A stretch of 64,000 nt of DNA. Source: Marinobacterium profundum (GTDB lineage Bacteria; Pseudomonadota; Gammaproteobacteria; Pseudomonadales; Balneatricaceae). The stretch is taken from positions 1 to 64,000 of the forward strand of contig NZ_BCNS01000129.1 of NCBI RefSeq assembly GCF_001528745.1, in the 5' to 3' direction. Shown here one piece after another: positions 8,407-17,828 of this stretch. Each line of letters opens with the position of its first letter. Positions within the stretch are counted from its first letter, which is position 1. The translations under genes were made by a program, and so were the position numbers. Under the pieces are notes generated by a model, which was given only the letters and a program-made list of their open reading frames with translations, was not told where the DNA came from and searched no databases.

Positions 8407-9342
8407 ATGAGCATAAAAATTTCCAGTGCACCCTGCTGCTGGGGTGTCGACGATCCCCGTAACCCCCACCTTCCGCCCTGGCAGAAAGTGCTCGATGAAG
8501 CTGCCATTGCTGGCTACAAGGGCATAGAGCTGGGTCCCTATGGCTACCTGCCGCTTGATATCGAAACGGTGAGCGCGGCGCTTGAACAGCGGGGGTTGAG
8601 TATCGTCGCAGGCACCATTTTCGACAATCTGGTTGACCCCGCCAATCTCGACAGTCTGCTCCGGCAGACCCATGAGATCTGCGCGCTGATCTCGAGCCTG
8701 CCGAAGCTGGCGCAGGAAAAAGGTCAGCATTATCCGGCGCCCTACCTGGTGCTGATCGATCATGTGCATGCAGAGCGCAGCCTGGTGGCCGGGCACCCCG
8801 GGGCGGCGCCGCGCCTGAGTGCGGAAAAATGGGCGCAGACCATGGCACATATCCGTGCCATTGCCGAGCTGGCCCGGGATGAATACGGCATCCGCGCCGT
8901 GGTGCATCCCCATGCCGGCGGCTATATCGAGTTTGAGGACGAAATTCGTCAGCTGCTGCTGGATGTGCCCTACGCTATCGCGGGCCTGTGCCTGGATACC
9001 GGCCATCTGTACTACTCGAAGATGGATCCGGTGGCGTGGATTCGTGAACACAAGGATCGCATCGACTACCTGCACTTCAAGGATATCGAGCCTGGGATCT
9101 ATAGCGCCGTCATGGGCCAACCCATCGACTTCTTTGCCGCCTGTGCCAAGGGCGTCATGTGTCCCATCGGCCAGGGGGTGGTGGATTACGACGCCATCTA
9201 TCAGTTGCTCAGGGATATCGATTATCAGGGCTATATCACTATCGAACAGGAGCGTGATCCGCGCAATGCCGCCGGCAGTCTTGAGGATGTGACGGCAAGT
9301 CTTGCGTATCTGCAGGGCAAAGGCTTTAACCAACAACAATAA
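8407..9342 (+). CDS. sugar phosphate isomerase/epimerase (IolE/Hyi-type TIM barrel)
   Basis: This 311-residue protein belongs to the xylose-isomerase-like TIM-barrel superfamily. Metal-binding motifs are visible in order: YKGIELGPYGYLP (Glu region), HPHAGGYIEFEDE (His), CLDTGHLYYSKMDP (Asp/His), YLHFKDIEPG (His/Asp) and TIEQERDP (Glu). The start is ATG 8407, with GAGG upstream; the ATG at 8296 lacks such a site and adds an unalignable tail. The Gfo/Idh/MocA oxidoreductase starts 18 bp later, so the two form an operon. Such pairs typically oxidise and isomerise inositol-like polyols or deoxy sugars. The exact substrate is unknown; 2-keto-myo-inositol dehydratase-like activity is one possibility. 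Confidence 0.85.
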   Translation: MSIKISSAPCCWGVDDPRNPHLPPWQKVLDEAAIAGYKGIELGPYGYLPLDIETVSAALEQRGLSIVAGTIFDNLVDPANLDSLLRQTHEICALISSLPKLAQEKGQHYPAPYLVLIDHVHAERSLVAGHPGAAPRLSAEKWAQTMAHIRAIAELARDEYGIRAVVHPHAGGYIEFEDEIRQLLLDVPYAIAGLCLDTGHLYYSKMDPVAWIREHKDRIDYLHFKDIEPGIYSAVMGQPIDFFAACAKGVMCPIGQGVVDYDAIYQLLRDIDYQGYITIEQERDPRNAAGSLEDVTASLAYLQGKGFNQQQ

Positions 9343-9360
9343 AACGCTGAGGCAAATAAC

Positions 9361-10533
9361 ATGATCAATGGTGAACTGAAAGTCGCACGCCCGATTCGCT
9401 GGGCCATGGTGGGGGGCGGCCGCGCGAGCCAGATAGGCTACATTCATCGCTCGGCTGCACTGCGAGACAATGTCTTCAAACTGGTAGCCGGAGCCTTCGA
9501 TATAGACCCTGAGCGTGGGCGTGATTTTGGCTTGCGCCTGCAGGTGGAGGCTGAGCGCTGCTATGGCGATTACCAGGCCATGTTTGACGCCGAAGCGAAA
9601 AGGCCCGATGGCATTCAGGCCGTCTCGATCGCGACGCCCAATGGTACCCACTTCGCCATCTGCAAGGCGGCGCTGCACGCCGGGCTGCATGTGGTGTGTG
9701 AAAAGCCGCTCTGCTTCACGCTGGCAGAAGCCCAGGAGCTGCGCGCTCTGGCAGAGGCAAAGGGGCGAATCGTCGGCGTCACCTATGGCTACGCAGGGCA
9801 CCAGTTGATCCGCCAGGCTCGGGCGATGATCGCCAATGGCGACCTGGGCGAGATTCGCATCATTAACATGCAGTTTGCCCACGGTTTTCACAGCGAAGCG
9901 GTGGAGGGGGCCAACCCCAGCACTCAATGGCGGGTCGATCCCCGCTTTGCCGGGCCCAGCTATGTGCTGGGGGATGTCGGTACCCACCCGCTGTATCTAT
10001 CGGAGGTGATGTTGCCTGCGCTTAAAATCAAGCGCCTGCTGTGCAGCCGGCAGAGCTTCGTCAAAAGCCGGGCGCCGCTGGAGGATAACGCCTTTGTGAT
10101 GATGGAGTACGAGGGCGGCGCGGCGGGCACGCTCTGGGCGTCGGCGGTTAACGCAGGTTCCATGCATGGCCAGAAAATCAGGGTAATCGGCTCCAAAGCC
10201 AGCCTGGAGTGGTGGGATGAGCACCCCAATCAGCTGATCTACGAAGTGCAGGGCAAACCCTCTCAGGTACTGGAGCGTGGCATGGATTACCTTTATCCCG
10301 ATGCGCTGGAAGATGACCGTATCGGTGCCGGTCATCCTGAAGGTCTGTTCGAGGCCTGGTCCAATCTGTATTACCGCTTTGCCCTGGCCATGGAAGCCAT
10401 GGACAAGGGGGATGCGGCACTGGCCGGTACCTTGGGTATTCCGGATATCGAGGCTGGATGCGAGGGGGTGCGCTGGGTCGAGAACTGCGTGCGTTCTGCA
10501 GATCTGGGGGCAACCTGGGTCGATTACGCATAG
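9361..10533 (+). CDS. Gfo/Idh/MocA-family oxidoreductase
   Basis: This 390-residue NAD(P)-dependent sugar or polyol dehydrogenase has an N-terminal Rossmann fold (WAMVGGGRASQIGYIHR) and the family EKP motif in VVCEKPLCFTLAEAQEL (catalytic Lys). The C-terminal alpha/beta domain covers about residues 140-390, with DVGTHPLYLSEVM (His). No signal peptide is present, so it is cytoplasmic. It lies 18 bp after the isomerase gene with an AraC regulator just downstream, all on one strand. The three look like a small inducible catabolic unit for a polyol or uncommon sugar. Confidence 0.9.
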   Translation: MINGELKVARPIRWAMVGGGRASQIGYIHRSAALRDNVFKLVAGAFDIDPERGRDFGLRLQVEAERCYGDYQAMFDAEAKRPDGIQAVSIATPNGTHFAICKAALHAGLHVVCEKPLCFTLAEAQELRALAEAKGRIVGVTYGYAGHQLIRQARAMIANGDLGEIRIINMQFAHGFHSEAVEGANPSTQWRVDPRFAGPSYVLGDVGTHPLYLSEVMLPALKIKRLLCSRQSFVKSRAPLEDNAFVMMEYEGGAAGTLWASAVNAGSMHGQKIRVIGSKASLEWWDEHPNQLIYEVQGKPSQVLERGMDYLYPDALEDDRIGAGHPEGLFEAWSNLYYRFALAMEAMDKGDAALAGTLGIPDIEAGCEGVRWVENCVRSADLGATWVDYA

Positions 10534-10588
10534 CGCCCTGGCGCGAAGGCGCACAGAGTTGCGTCATCGGCGGGGCTCTGCGAGCATT

Positions 10589-10620
10589 GGCGCAGGCGGC
10601 ATGGCGCCGTCGCCTGCGCC
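10589..10620. terminator. GC-rich hairpin after the oxidoreductase
   Basis: GGCGCAGGCG (10589-10598) pairs perfectly with CGCCTGCGCC (10611-10620). No T-tract follows; a second short GC stem (CCGCC/GGCGG) comes directly after. It may reduce read-through into the AraC gene or stabilise the upstream message. Confidence 0.45.
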
Positions 10621-10672
10621 GTCCGCCACCTGGCGGTGATACTCAGGCTCTGTTGTTGCGGAGACAGGCAGT

Positions 10673-11524
10673 ATGATGCAGCGGTTCGCAAAGCGGAAAT
10701 CCCGCAGTCGGCTGGAGATCGAAAGCCAGGCCGAGCTTATGTACATGTGCGCCGCCGACGCCACTCATACCCGGCTGCCCCGTGCCATGCACCGGCACGA
10801 GGATTGTATCGAGATTCTGTTTATCCGCGAGGGCAGCGGTTCTCATATTATTGATGGGCGCCAGTATCAGACCCGCAAGGGTGATGTGCTGATCTACAAC
10901 AGCGGCGTGCTGCACGACGAGTCCGCCAGCCCCTATGCTGATATGAGCGTTTTCTGCTGTGCTTTCAGAAACCTGAAACTCAAGGGCCTGGGCAGGAACC
11001 GCATAACGGAACCGGGCGATAGTGTGGTGCTGCAAAGTGGTACGCTCTATGCCGAATTCGATCAGCTACTGCAGGTGCTTTATAGCCGGGTGTGCTGGGA
11101 GCACAGGTACGGGGGCGAGTTTTGCAATCAGCTGCTGCAGGCACTGATCGTGCTTGTGCTGAGCCTGATTCGCGATAATGAACCGAGTGTTGCTTCGGAG
11201 CATTTTGATATCGGGCAGCAGGTGAAAAACTATATTGACGAACATTACCGCGAAGCCATAGGCTTGAAGTCAATGGCGGCGGATATGCGTATCAGTCATT
11301 ATTACCTGGCGCATAAGTTCAAAGCAGCCGTCGGCTGCTCCCCCATCCAGTATCTGATCAGACGGCGGATTGGCGAAGCCCAGTCGCTGCTGATCAATAC
11401 CGATCTGAGCGCGACCGAAATCGCTACCATGGTCGGCTATGATAACTCCAATTATTTCATTACAGCCTTTAAAAAGGTGGTTGGCATTACCCCGAGTAAT
11501 TACCGGGTGCAGTGCCTGAGATAA
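10673..11524 (+). CDS. AraC-family transcriptional regulator with cupin sensor
   Basis: This 283-residue protein has an N-terminal cupin sensor domain at about 40-130 (MHRHEDCIEILFIREGSG, then GDVLIYNSGVLHDE) and a C-terminal AraC double helix-turn-helix at about 185-283. The HTH segments are LKSMAADMRISHYYLAHKFK and SATEIATMVGYDNSNYFITA. The domain order is typical of activators of sugar catabolism. It lies 139 bp downstream of the oxidoreductase on the same strand and most likely controls the 8407-10533 operon. It converges on the HxlR gene. Confidence 0.92.
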   Translation: MMQRFAKRKSRSRLEIESQAELMYMCAADATHTRLPRAMHRHEDCIEILFIREGSGSHIIDGRQYQTRKGDVLIYNSGVLHDESASPYADMSVFCCAFRNLKLKGLGRNRITEPGDSVVLQSGTLYAEFDQLLQVLYSRVCWEHRYGGEFCNQLLQALIVLVLSLIRDNEPSVASEHFDIGQQVKNYIDEHYREAIGLKSMAADMRISHYYLAHKFKAAVGCSPIQYLIRRRIGEAQSLLINTDLSATEIATMVGYDNSNYFITAFKKVVGITPSNYRVQCLR

Positions 11525-11583
11525 TATTTTTTATGGAGATCGATATTGCCGTTTAATTTTTTCACCTTTCACCTGGTTTCTAT

Positions 11584-11931
11584 TCATACCTCACTTTCAA
11601 TCTCGTCCTGCAGTTTTTCAAGCTCATCCAGAATACGTACAAACTTTTCCCCAAAGCGGGTAACCTGATACTCAACGCGCGGTGGCGCTTCATTATAGGT
11701 CAGGCGCTGCAGAATACCGAAGTCCGTGTTTTTTCGCAGGCATTCGTTAAGTACCTTGGTGGTTAAACCTTCAACGCTGCGTACCATGGCGCCTGGGCGA
11801 TTGATGCCGTTTGCCAGCAGCTGGTAAACGGTAAGCGACCATTTGCAGCCGTAAATGGTCTCGACCATGCGGGCGCTGCGCTCAGGCGCGGACTTTCTGG
11901 AAAATAATTTATCCTGATTTTTCATTAACAT
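11584..11931 (-). CDS. HxlR-family winged-helix regulator
   Basis: This 115-residue protein is the usual length and layout for HxlR/MarR-like regulators: [15 protein letters not shown] at the first helices with the conserved Cys, a recognition region near [13 protein letters not shown], and a wing with [15 protein letters not shown]. Several HxlR members sense reactive aldehydes or quinones through that N-terminal cysteine. The gene is divergent from an SDR oxidoreductase over about 100 bp, so it probably represses that gene and itself. ATG 11931 or an in-frame ATG two codons later could be the start. Confidence 0.88.
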   Translation of the reverse strand: MLMKNQDKLFSRKSAPERSARMVETIYGCKWSLTVYQLLANGINRPGAMVRSVEGLTTKVLNECLRKNTDFGILQRLTYNEAPPRVEYQVTRFGEKFVRILDELEKLQDEIESEV

Positions 11932-11946
11932 GTACCACTAAGTACC
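11932..11946. promoter_or_regulatory. GTACC direct repeat, candidate HxlR operator
   Basis: GTACC occurs at 11932-11936 and 11942-11946, exactly one helical turn apart, immediately upstream of the HxlR start and in the shared HxlR/SDR region. The position and 10-bp phasing suit binding by a dimeric winged-helix protein. Inference only. Confidence 0.4.
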
Positions 11947-12035
11947 TACTACACCGGATTGTGCTTACTGTGCCAAAGGCTACTCAGTTTCATAGAATTC
12001 GTCTACACCTTGCAACGAGCAGTGGAGATAACTCG

Positions 12036-12803
12036 ATGAAAAACATGAATAAACCTTTGGCCATGATCGTAGGTGGCTCCAGTGGAATGGGCCTGGCAAC
12101 GGCACGCCAGTTACTCAATCGCGGTATTGATACGCTGATTGTCGGCAGTTCCGGTGCCAGGCTAGACGCCGCTAAAAAATCTCTCGTCGATATCGGGCAG
12201 GTTGAAACTCTGCAGGCCGATTTATACGACGCGAACGATATTCAGCATGTCATAGATTATGTCGCCAATGAACAGCGCCATATCAAGTATCTTGTGAATG
12301 CGGCTGGCAAGTTCAAGCCTACCGCTTTTCTGGAGCATGGCCACGAAGATTACGATACCTATATGGATCTGAACCGTGCCACTTTCTTTATCTCCCAGGC
12401 CGTGGCAAATAATATGGCGGCACACCAGGGAGGCTCAATTGTTCATATTGGTTCCATGTGGGCCAAGCAGGCAATCAAGGCCACGCCCTCGTCCGCATAT
12501 TCAATGGCCAAGGCTGGGCTGCACTCGCTAACACAGCATATGGCAATGGAGCTGGCTGAGCACAATATTCGCGTGAATGCTGTTTCTCCGGCGGTTGTAA
12601 AAACGCCAATCTATGAAGCTTTTATTAACCCGGCCTTACTGGATGAAACCCTGGCGACCTTTGATAGTTTCCACCCTATTGGCCGGATTGGCGCCCCGGA
12701 TGATGTGGCCTATGCGATTAATTTCCTTTTGGGGGATGAGTCCAGCTGGGTCACCGGTGCCATCTGGGATGTCGACGGCGGTGTGATAGCCGGGCGTAAC
12801 TGA
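12036..12803 (+). CDS. short-chain dehydrogenase/reductase
   Basis: This 255-residue classical SDR has an NAD(P)-binding glycine motif [19 protein letters not shown] near residue 88, a catalytic Tyr-Lys pair in [14 protein letters not shown] and the C-terminal [11 protein letters not shown] 12036 is preferred over the upstream TTG 11961 because GGAG lies just before it. It is divergent from the HxlR regulator, a very common pairing in which the SDR is derepressed by an electrophile or redox signal. The substrate is unknown; quinone or carbonyl reduction fits the context. Confidence 0.88.
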   Translation: MKNMNKPLAMIVGGSSGMGLATARQLLNRGIDTLIVGSSGARLDAAKKSLVDIGQVETLQADLYDANDIQHVIDYVANEQRHIKYLVNAAGKFKPTAFLEHGHEDYDTYMDLNRATFFISQAVANNMAAHQGGSIVHIGSMWAKQAIKATPSSAYSMAKAGLHSLTQHMAMELAEHNIRVNAVSPAVVKTPIYEAFINPALLDETLATFDSFHPIGRIGAPDDVAYAINFLLGDESSWVTGAIWDVDGGVIAGRN

Positions 12804-12827
12804 TATTAAGTCTGGGGGACTGAGTTT

Positions 12828-13769
12828 TCAGATCCTGGTGCCGCGATTCAGCTCGGCGGCGACCAGGGCGCGCAGACGGTTGGCGATGGGGGAGAGCTGG
12901 CGGCCCTTTACCAGCAGCAGGTAATAGGGCGACAGCACTATGGGCCTTTTGATCGGCAGCACGCTGAGTTTGGCGCCGACACGGTTGCCGACCAGCAGGT
13001 CCGAGACTTCGCTGGCCAGGGGGGCTATGGCGGAGGTGGATACCAGCACGGCGATCATGGCCAGCAGGGAGGTGGTGTTGATGATATTGCTGGGCGGCTG
13101 CGCCCGCGCCTCCAGAAAGGCGGAGTCCACGGCTTCGCGGATGGGGGCGCGGTGGGTCTGCATGACCCATTCATAGTGTGTCAGGTCACCAATGGCGACC
13201 TCCCGTGCCCGCGCCAGCGGATGATCACTGCGCACCACCAGTTTCACGGTTTCTGTGCGCGCCGGCATCAGCTCGAATTCATTGGCGTTGAAGCCGGGCG
13301 GCAGCCGGGCCAGTACGAAGTCGTTCTTGCCGCCGATCAGATCCCGTACCAGTACCTCACTGGCCTCTACATTCACATGGATGTCGGCCTTGGGGGAGGT
13401 GGCCTTGAGCTGGTTGATGGCCGGAATCACAAAGCCCACCGCGGCACCGGTCACGGCGCCTACGGTGGCCATACCCCCTTCACCGCTTTTCAGTTCATCC
13501 AGATCCCGCGACAGATCCCGCAGTTCAACCAGCATGTTGTGCGCCCGCTGGGCCAGGGCGCGGCCGATCAGCGTTGGCACCATGCCCTTGGGGTGACGCT
13601 CGAACAGTTTGGCCCCCAGGTGCTGCTCTGTGTCGGCCAGCATGCGCGATGCCGCCGGCTGGGTGATGGCCAGCACATCGGCGGCCATGCGTATCTGGCC
13701 GTGTTCGGCGATCGCGCTGATCAGGCGCAGCTGGGTGATCTTCAGGTTTTTGGCGAGCCCGAGTTCCAT
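12828..13769 (-). CDS. gbpR: LysR-family regulator, GbpR-like
   Basis: This 313-residue LysR protein has an N-terminal HTH at about 10-70 (LRLISAIAEHGQIRMAADVL and AITQPAASRMLADTE) and an effector domain beyond 95. It faces the chvE-gguABC genes. In Agrobacterium the regulator next to chvE-gguABC is GbpR, a LysR protein responsive to galactose and arabinose, and this gene occupies the same position. Orthology is inferred from context and family rather than alignment. Paired palindromes in the 168-bp divergent region are likely operators. Confidence 0.8.
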   Translation of the reverse strand: MELGLAKNLKITQLRLISAIAEHGQIRMAADVLAITQPAASRMLADTEQHLGAKLFERHPKGMVPTLIGRALAQRAHNMLVELRDLSRDLDELKSGEGGMATVGAVTGAAVGFVIPAINQLKATSPKADIHVNVEASEVLVRDLIGGKNDFVLARLPPGFNANEFELMPARTETVKLVVRSDHPLARAREVAIGDLTHYEWVMQTHRAPIREAVDSAFLEARAQPPSNIINTTSLLAMIAVLVSTSAIAPLASEVSDLLVGNRVGAKLSVLPIKRPIVLSPYYLLLVKGRQLSPIANRLRALVAAELNRGTRI

Positions 13770-13782
13770 AAAAACACCTCGA

Positions 13783-13830
13783 ATACCAATTATGGTATGT
13801 ATTTATACATAAAATGAATTTGATTGGTAT
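13783..13830. promoter_or_regulatory. LysR-type operators in the gbpR/chvE divergent region
   Basis: ATACC (13783-13787) and GGTAT (13794-13798) are inverted repeats with the LysR T-N11-A geometry. A larger pair, ATACCAAT (13783-13790) and ATTGGTAT (13823-13830), is also perfect and spans the region between the LysR start and the chvE leader. Shared half-sites suggest alternative binding with and without inducer. Confidence 0.6.
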
Positions 13831-13937
13831 GCCTGTGCCGCACTATCTTGGAGGGGCTCAATTGGCTCGACGATAACAATAATGTGCGTTTGGCGCCGGG
13901 ATCAATTCCATAGGCGCTGGCACCACTGGAGATGCTA

Positions 13938-14999
13938 ATGAAACACTTCAAGAAACTCATGGCGAGCGTTGCACTGGGTACCGTCATGCTGTCTGGCGCC
14001 GTATTCGCCGCCGAGAAAGGCTATGTTGGTATTTCGATGCCTACCAAGTCGTCGGCACGCTGGATTACCGATGGCGACTCCATGGTCAAACAGCTCGAGG
14101 CCGCGGGTTTCAAGGCGGATCTGCAGTATGCCGAGGATGATATTCCCAACCAGCTGTCCCAGATCGAAAACATGATCGTAAAGGGCGTCAATGTACTGGT
14201 GATCGCGGCGATAGACGGTACCACTTTGTCCAATGCGCTGGAAAACGCCCATGCGTCCGATATCAAGGTAATTTCCTATGATCGCCTGATTCGCGAAAGC
14301 GCCTACGTGGATTACTACGCCACTTTCGATAACTTCAAGGTCGGTGTGCAGCAGGCCACCACCCTGGTTGAGGGCATGAAAAAGCGCGGCCAGGCCCCCT
14401 ATAACGTCGAGCTATTTGGCGGTTCGCCGGATGATAACAATGCCTACTTCTTCTATAACGGCGCCATGTCAGTGCTGCAGCCACTGATTGATTCCGGTGA
14501 CATAGTAATTGTGTCGGGCCAGATGGGCATGGATACCGTGGGTACGCTGCGTTGGGATGGCGCTGTGGCCCAGGCCCGCATGGATAACCTGATGTCAGCC
14601 CACTACACCGACAGCAAGGTACAGGGTGTACTGTCGCCCTACGATGGTCTTTCCATCGGCATACTGTCGTCCCTCAAGGGTGTGGGGTATGGCTCCGGCG
14701 ATATGGTGATGCCGGTTGTGTCGGGCCAGGATGCCGAGGTGCAATCGGTTAAATCGATACTGGCCGGTGAGCAGTATTCCACTGTATTCAAGGACACCCG
14801 CGAGCTGGCCCGCGTCACCGTGGGCATGGTCGAAGCCGTACTGGCCGGAACCGTTCCCGAAATTAACGACACCACCACTTACGACAACGGCGTAAAAGTC
14901 GTGCCCGCCTATCTGCTTGAACCGGTACCCGTCGATGCCTCCAACTGGGAAAAAATCCTGATCGGCAGCGGTTACTACAGCATGGATCAGATCAAGTAA
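13938..14999 (+). CDS. chvE: periplasmic sugar-binding protein, ChvE/multiple-monosaccharide type
   Basis: This 353-residue solute-binding protein has a signal peptide ([14 protein letters not shown], cleavage near VFAAEKG). The mature part has the two-lobe periplasmic-binding fold of the ribose/galactose/ChvE group: [15 protein letters not shown], then [16 protein letters not shown] and [16 protein letters not shown]. The ATG at 13938 is chosen because GGAG lies 6 bp before it; ATG 13932 is an alternative. ChvE proteins bind L-arabinose, D-galactose and related sugars and pass them to the MmsA/MmsB transporter. The downstream genes are exactly that transporter. Confidence 0.9.
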   Translation: MKHFKKLMASVALGTVMLSGAVFAAEKGYVGISMPTKSSARWITDGDSMVKQLEAAGFKADLQYAEDDIPNQLSQIENMIVKGVNVLVIAAIDGTTLSNALENAHASDIKVISYDRLIRESAYVDYYATFDNFKVGVQQATTLVEGMKKRGQAPYNVELFGGSPDDNNAYFFYNGAMSVLQPLIDSGDIVIVSGQMGMDTVGTLRWDGAVAQARMDNLMSAHYTDSKVQGVLSPYDGLSIGILSSLKGVGYGSGDMVMPVVSGQDAEVQSVKSILAGEQYSTVFKDTRELARVTVGMVEAVLAGTVPEINDTTTYDNGVKVVPAYLLEPVPVDASNWEKILIGSGYYSMDQIK

Positions 15000-15021
15000 G
15001 TCACTGCAACTGCACGTAACT

Positions 15022-15048
15022 TGGCCCGTCGGCTACTCCGGCGGGCCA
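15022..15048 (+). terminator. intercistronic hairpin after chvE
   Basis: An 11-bp stem (15022-15032 with 15038-15048, one G-U pair) lies between the binding-protein gene and its ATPase gene. It resembles the hairpins that keep solute-binding-protein mRNA more abundant than the downstream transporter message. There is no T-tract, so it is probably a stabiliser or partial attenuator rather than a full terminator. Confidence 0.5.
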
Positions 15049-15067
15049 GCATGATCGGGTTATTTCT

Positions 15068-16591
15068 ATGCAAGATATCATTCTGGAGATGCGCGGCATC
15101 ACCAAGAGCTTTCCGGGCGTCAAGGCTCTGAGCGACGTCAGCCTCAAGGTTAGACGCGGTGAAATCCATGCACTGTGTGGCGAAAACGGCGCCGGCAAGT
15201 CCACCCTGATGAAGGTGCTTAGCGGTGTCTATCCCCACGGAAGTTATGACGGCGATATCGTCTATGAAGGCAAGACGGTGGCCTTCGGCGGTATTTCCGA
15301 TAGTGAAGACCAGGGCATCATCATTATTCACCAGGAGCTGGCGCTGGTGCCGCAGCTCTCGATTGCGGAAAACATTTTCCTGGGCAACGAGATCGCCCAC
15401 AAGGGCGTTATCGACTGGCCCCAGGTGTATGCCACCACCGCAGAGCTGCTGCTCAAGGTCGGGTTGAGCGAATCCTCTTCCACCCAGATAGGCAAGCTGG
15501 GGGTGGGCAAGCAGCAGCTGGTGGAGATCGCCAAGGCGCTGTCCAAGAAGGTCAAACTGCTGATTCTGGACGAGCCCACGGCGGCACTGCAGGAAAACGA
15601 CAGTCAAAAGCTGCTGGATCTGCTGCTGGAGTTCAAGGCGCAGGGCATAGCGTCGATTCTGATTTCCCACAAGCTCAACGAGATCAGCCGTGTTGCCGAC
15701 ACCATCACTGTGATCCGGGACGGCATGGCGGTGGCCACGCTGGATTGCCACGCCGAGGAAATCAGTGAAGACCGCATTATTCGCGGCATGGTGGGGCGGG
15801 ACATGGAGCACCGCTATCCGCAGCGCACACCCAAGATAGGCGCCACCCTGCTGGAAGTGACGGACTGGAATGTCTGGCATCCCGAATCCGCCGAGCGCCA
15901 AATGATCCGCGATATCAATCTCAAGGTAGCGGCCGGGGAAGTGGTCGGCATTGCGGGCCTGATGGGATCAGGGCGCACCGAGTTCGCCATGAGCCTGTTC
16001 GGCAAAAGTTACGGCCAGAACATCAGCGGCGCTGTGAAGCTGCGGGGCCAGCCGGTGGATGTCTCCACGGTGCGCAAGGCGGTGGCCAATGGCCTTGCCT
16101 ATGTCACCGAGGATCGCAAGGAACTGGGGCTGGTGCTGGATGAAAGCATATTGCGCAACACCACTCTGGCGAACCTTGGCAGCGTATCGACGCGCGGTGT
16201 GATCGACGATACGCAGGAGCGTCGTGTGGCCGAGGACTACCGCAAGGCGCTTAACATCCGTACGCCCAGTGTGTTTCAGAAGGTCATGAACCTCTCCGGC
16301 GGCAACCAGCAGAAGGTGGTGCTAAGCAAGTGGCTGTTCACCGAACCCGATGTGCTGATTCTGGACGAACCGACCCGGGGCATTGATGTCGGCGCGAAAT
16401 TTGAAATATACAGCATCATCAACCAGCTGGCCGACGAGGGCAAAGGCGTGATCGTGATCTCGTCCGAGATGCCCGAACTGCTGGGTATATGTGATCGCAT
16501 CTATGTCATGAACGAAGGCGCTTTCCTGGGTGAACTGGCAGCCGCTGAGGCGAGCCAGGAAAAAATCATGTCCATGATCGTGACGGCGTAA
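15068..16591 (+). CDS. gguA: sugar ABC transporter ATP-binding protein (MmsA/GguA)
   Basis: This 507-residue tandem ATPase of the sugar-import type has a first Walker [10 protein letters not shown] at about 38-46 and Walker [12 protein letters not shown]. The second half starts near 265 and has a degenerate Walker A (GLMGSGRTE), signature LSGGNQQKV and Walker [13 protein letters not shown]. The duplication and the unusual second nucleotide site are typical of RbsA/MglA/GguA proteins. It energises the ChvE/GguB importer. The ATG follows chvE by about 70 bp and is 14 bp before gguB. Confidence 0.93.
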   Translation: MQDIILEMRGITKSFPGVKALSDVSLKVRRGEIHALCGENGAGKSTLMKVLSGVYPHGSYDGDIVYEGKTVAFGGISDSEDQGIIIIHQELALVPQLSIAENIFLGNEIAHKGVIDWPQVYATTAELLLKVGLSESSSTQIGKLGVGKQQLVEIAKALSKKVKLLILDEPTAALQENDSQKLLDLLLEFKAQGIASILISHKLNEISRVADTITVIRDGMAVATLDCHAEEISEDRIIRGMVGRDMEHRYPQRTPKIGATLLEVTDWNVWHPESAERQMIRDINLKVAAGEVVGIAGLMGSGRTEFAMSLFGKSYGQNISGAVKLRGQPVDVSTVRKAVANGLAYVTEDRKELGLVLDESILRNTTLANLGSVSTRGVIDDTQERRVAEDYRKALNIRTPSVFQKVMNLSGGNQQKVVLSKWLFTEPDVLILDEPTRGIDVGAKFEIYSIINQLADEGKGVIVISSEMPELLGICDRIYVMNEGAFLGELAAAEASQEKIMSMIVTA

Positions 16592-16605
16592 GCGGAGTAA
16601 ACAAG

Positions 16606-17817
16606 ATGGAACAAGCTAAACCCCTGAACGAGACGCGCCCGGAGCCACAGGCCCGGCCGACGGTTGGTGTCTATCTGGCGAGTCATCTGCGCGACTACGG
16701 CATGTTGCTGGCGCTGGTGGTTATCATGGCGCTGTTCGAGTATCTGACCGACGGCACCCTGATGCGCCCGGTCAACCTGACCAATCTGTTCCTGCAGAAC
16801 AGCTACATCATTATCATGGCCATCGGCATGTTGCTGGTCATCGTCGCCGGGCATATCGATCTGTCCGTGGGCTCGGTGGTGGGTTTTATCGGCGCCCTGG
16901 CGGCGGTGATGATGGTGGAGTGGGAGCTGCCACCACTGGTGGTGGTGCCGGTCTGCCTGCTGGTGGGCTTTATGATCGGGGCGGCCCAGGGTTACTGGAT
17001 CGCCTACTGGAAAATACCCTCCTTCATCGTCACCCTGGCCGGCATGCTGGTGTTCCGCGGTCTGACCCTGGCGCTGCTGGAAGGGCAGTCGGTGGGGCCT
17101 TTCCCAAAAAACTTTCAGCTGCTGAGCACCGGTTTTGTACCCGATCTGTTTGGCGCCGACAAACCCAATGTCACCGCCATTCTGCTCGGCGTGATCGCGG
17201 CCTCGGCCATAGTGTTGCTGGCGGCGCGGGCCCGCTCCCGGGCGCTGAAGTTCGGCATTGAAGATGAGCCCTTCAGCTTCTTTGTCGCCAAGAATGCGCT
17301 GCTGGCCGGGGCCATCATCTTTGTGGCCTACCTGCTCGCCACTTACCGCGGCCTGCCGAACGTATTGATCACCATGGCGGTGCTGATTTCGGCCTACACC
17401 TTCCTCACCAACAGCACCACCCTGGGGCGACGTATCTATGCCCTGGGTGGCAACGAAAAAGCCGCCCGGCTGTCGGGTATCAATACCGAGCGCCTGACCT
17501 TCCTGACCTTTGCCAACATGGGCATGCTCGCGGCCCTGGCCGGGCTGATCTTTGCCGCACGGCTGAATACCGCAACGCCCAAGGGCGGGGTGGCGTTCGA
17601 GCTTGATGTGATCGCGGCGGTCTTTATCGGTGGCGCCTCCATGTCCGGCGGTGTTGGCAAGATTATTGGCGCCGTGGTCGGTGCTTTCATTATGGGTGTC
17701 ATGAATAACGGCATGTCGATTCTGGGAATTGGCATCGACTGGCAGCAGGTCATTAAGGGCCTGGTGCTGCTGGCCGCCGTTATTTTCGATGTCTACAACA
17801 AGAACAAGTCCAGGTAA
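16606..17817 (+). CDS. gguB: sugar ABC transporter permease (MmsB/GguB)
   Basis: This 403-residue permease of the ribose/xylose type has multiple membrane segments, including the stretch from NSYIIIMAIGMLLVIVAG, VGSVVGFIGAL and SSIVTLAGMLV-like helices to IGAVVGAFIMGVMNNG near the end. The conserved EAA-like loop is replaced by the family segment RRIYALGGNEKAARLSGIN. GGAG precedes the ATG. It forms the membrane channel for ChvE-bound sugars with gguA. Confidence 0.92.
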   Translation: MEQAKPLNETRPEPQARPTVGVYLASHLRDYGMLLALVVIMALFEYLTDGTLMRPVNLTNLFLQNSYIIIMAIGMLLVIVAGHIDLSVGSVVGFIGALAAVMMVEWELPPLVVVPVCLLVGFMIGAAQGYWIAYWKIPSFIVTLAGMLVFRGLTLALLEGQSVGPFPKNFQLLSTGFVPDLFGADKPNVTAILLGVIAASAIVLLAARARSRALKFGIEDEPFSFFVAKNALLAGAIIFVAYLLATYRGLPNVLITMAVLISAYTFLTNSTTLGRRIYALGGNEKAARLSGINTERLTFLTFANMGMLAALAGLIFAARLNTATPKGGVAFELDVIAAVFIGGASMSGGVGKIIGAVVGAFIMGVMNNGMSILGIGIDWQQVIKGLVLLAAVIFDVYNKNKSR

Positions 17818-17828
17818 GGGGATCACAG

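Noticed and set aside
8404-9987. 527-codon minus-strand frame across the isomerase and oxidoreductase genes
   Set aside because: The plus strand encodes two clear enzymes with ribosome sites here; the minus frame has no family features.
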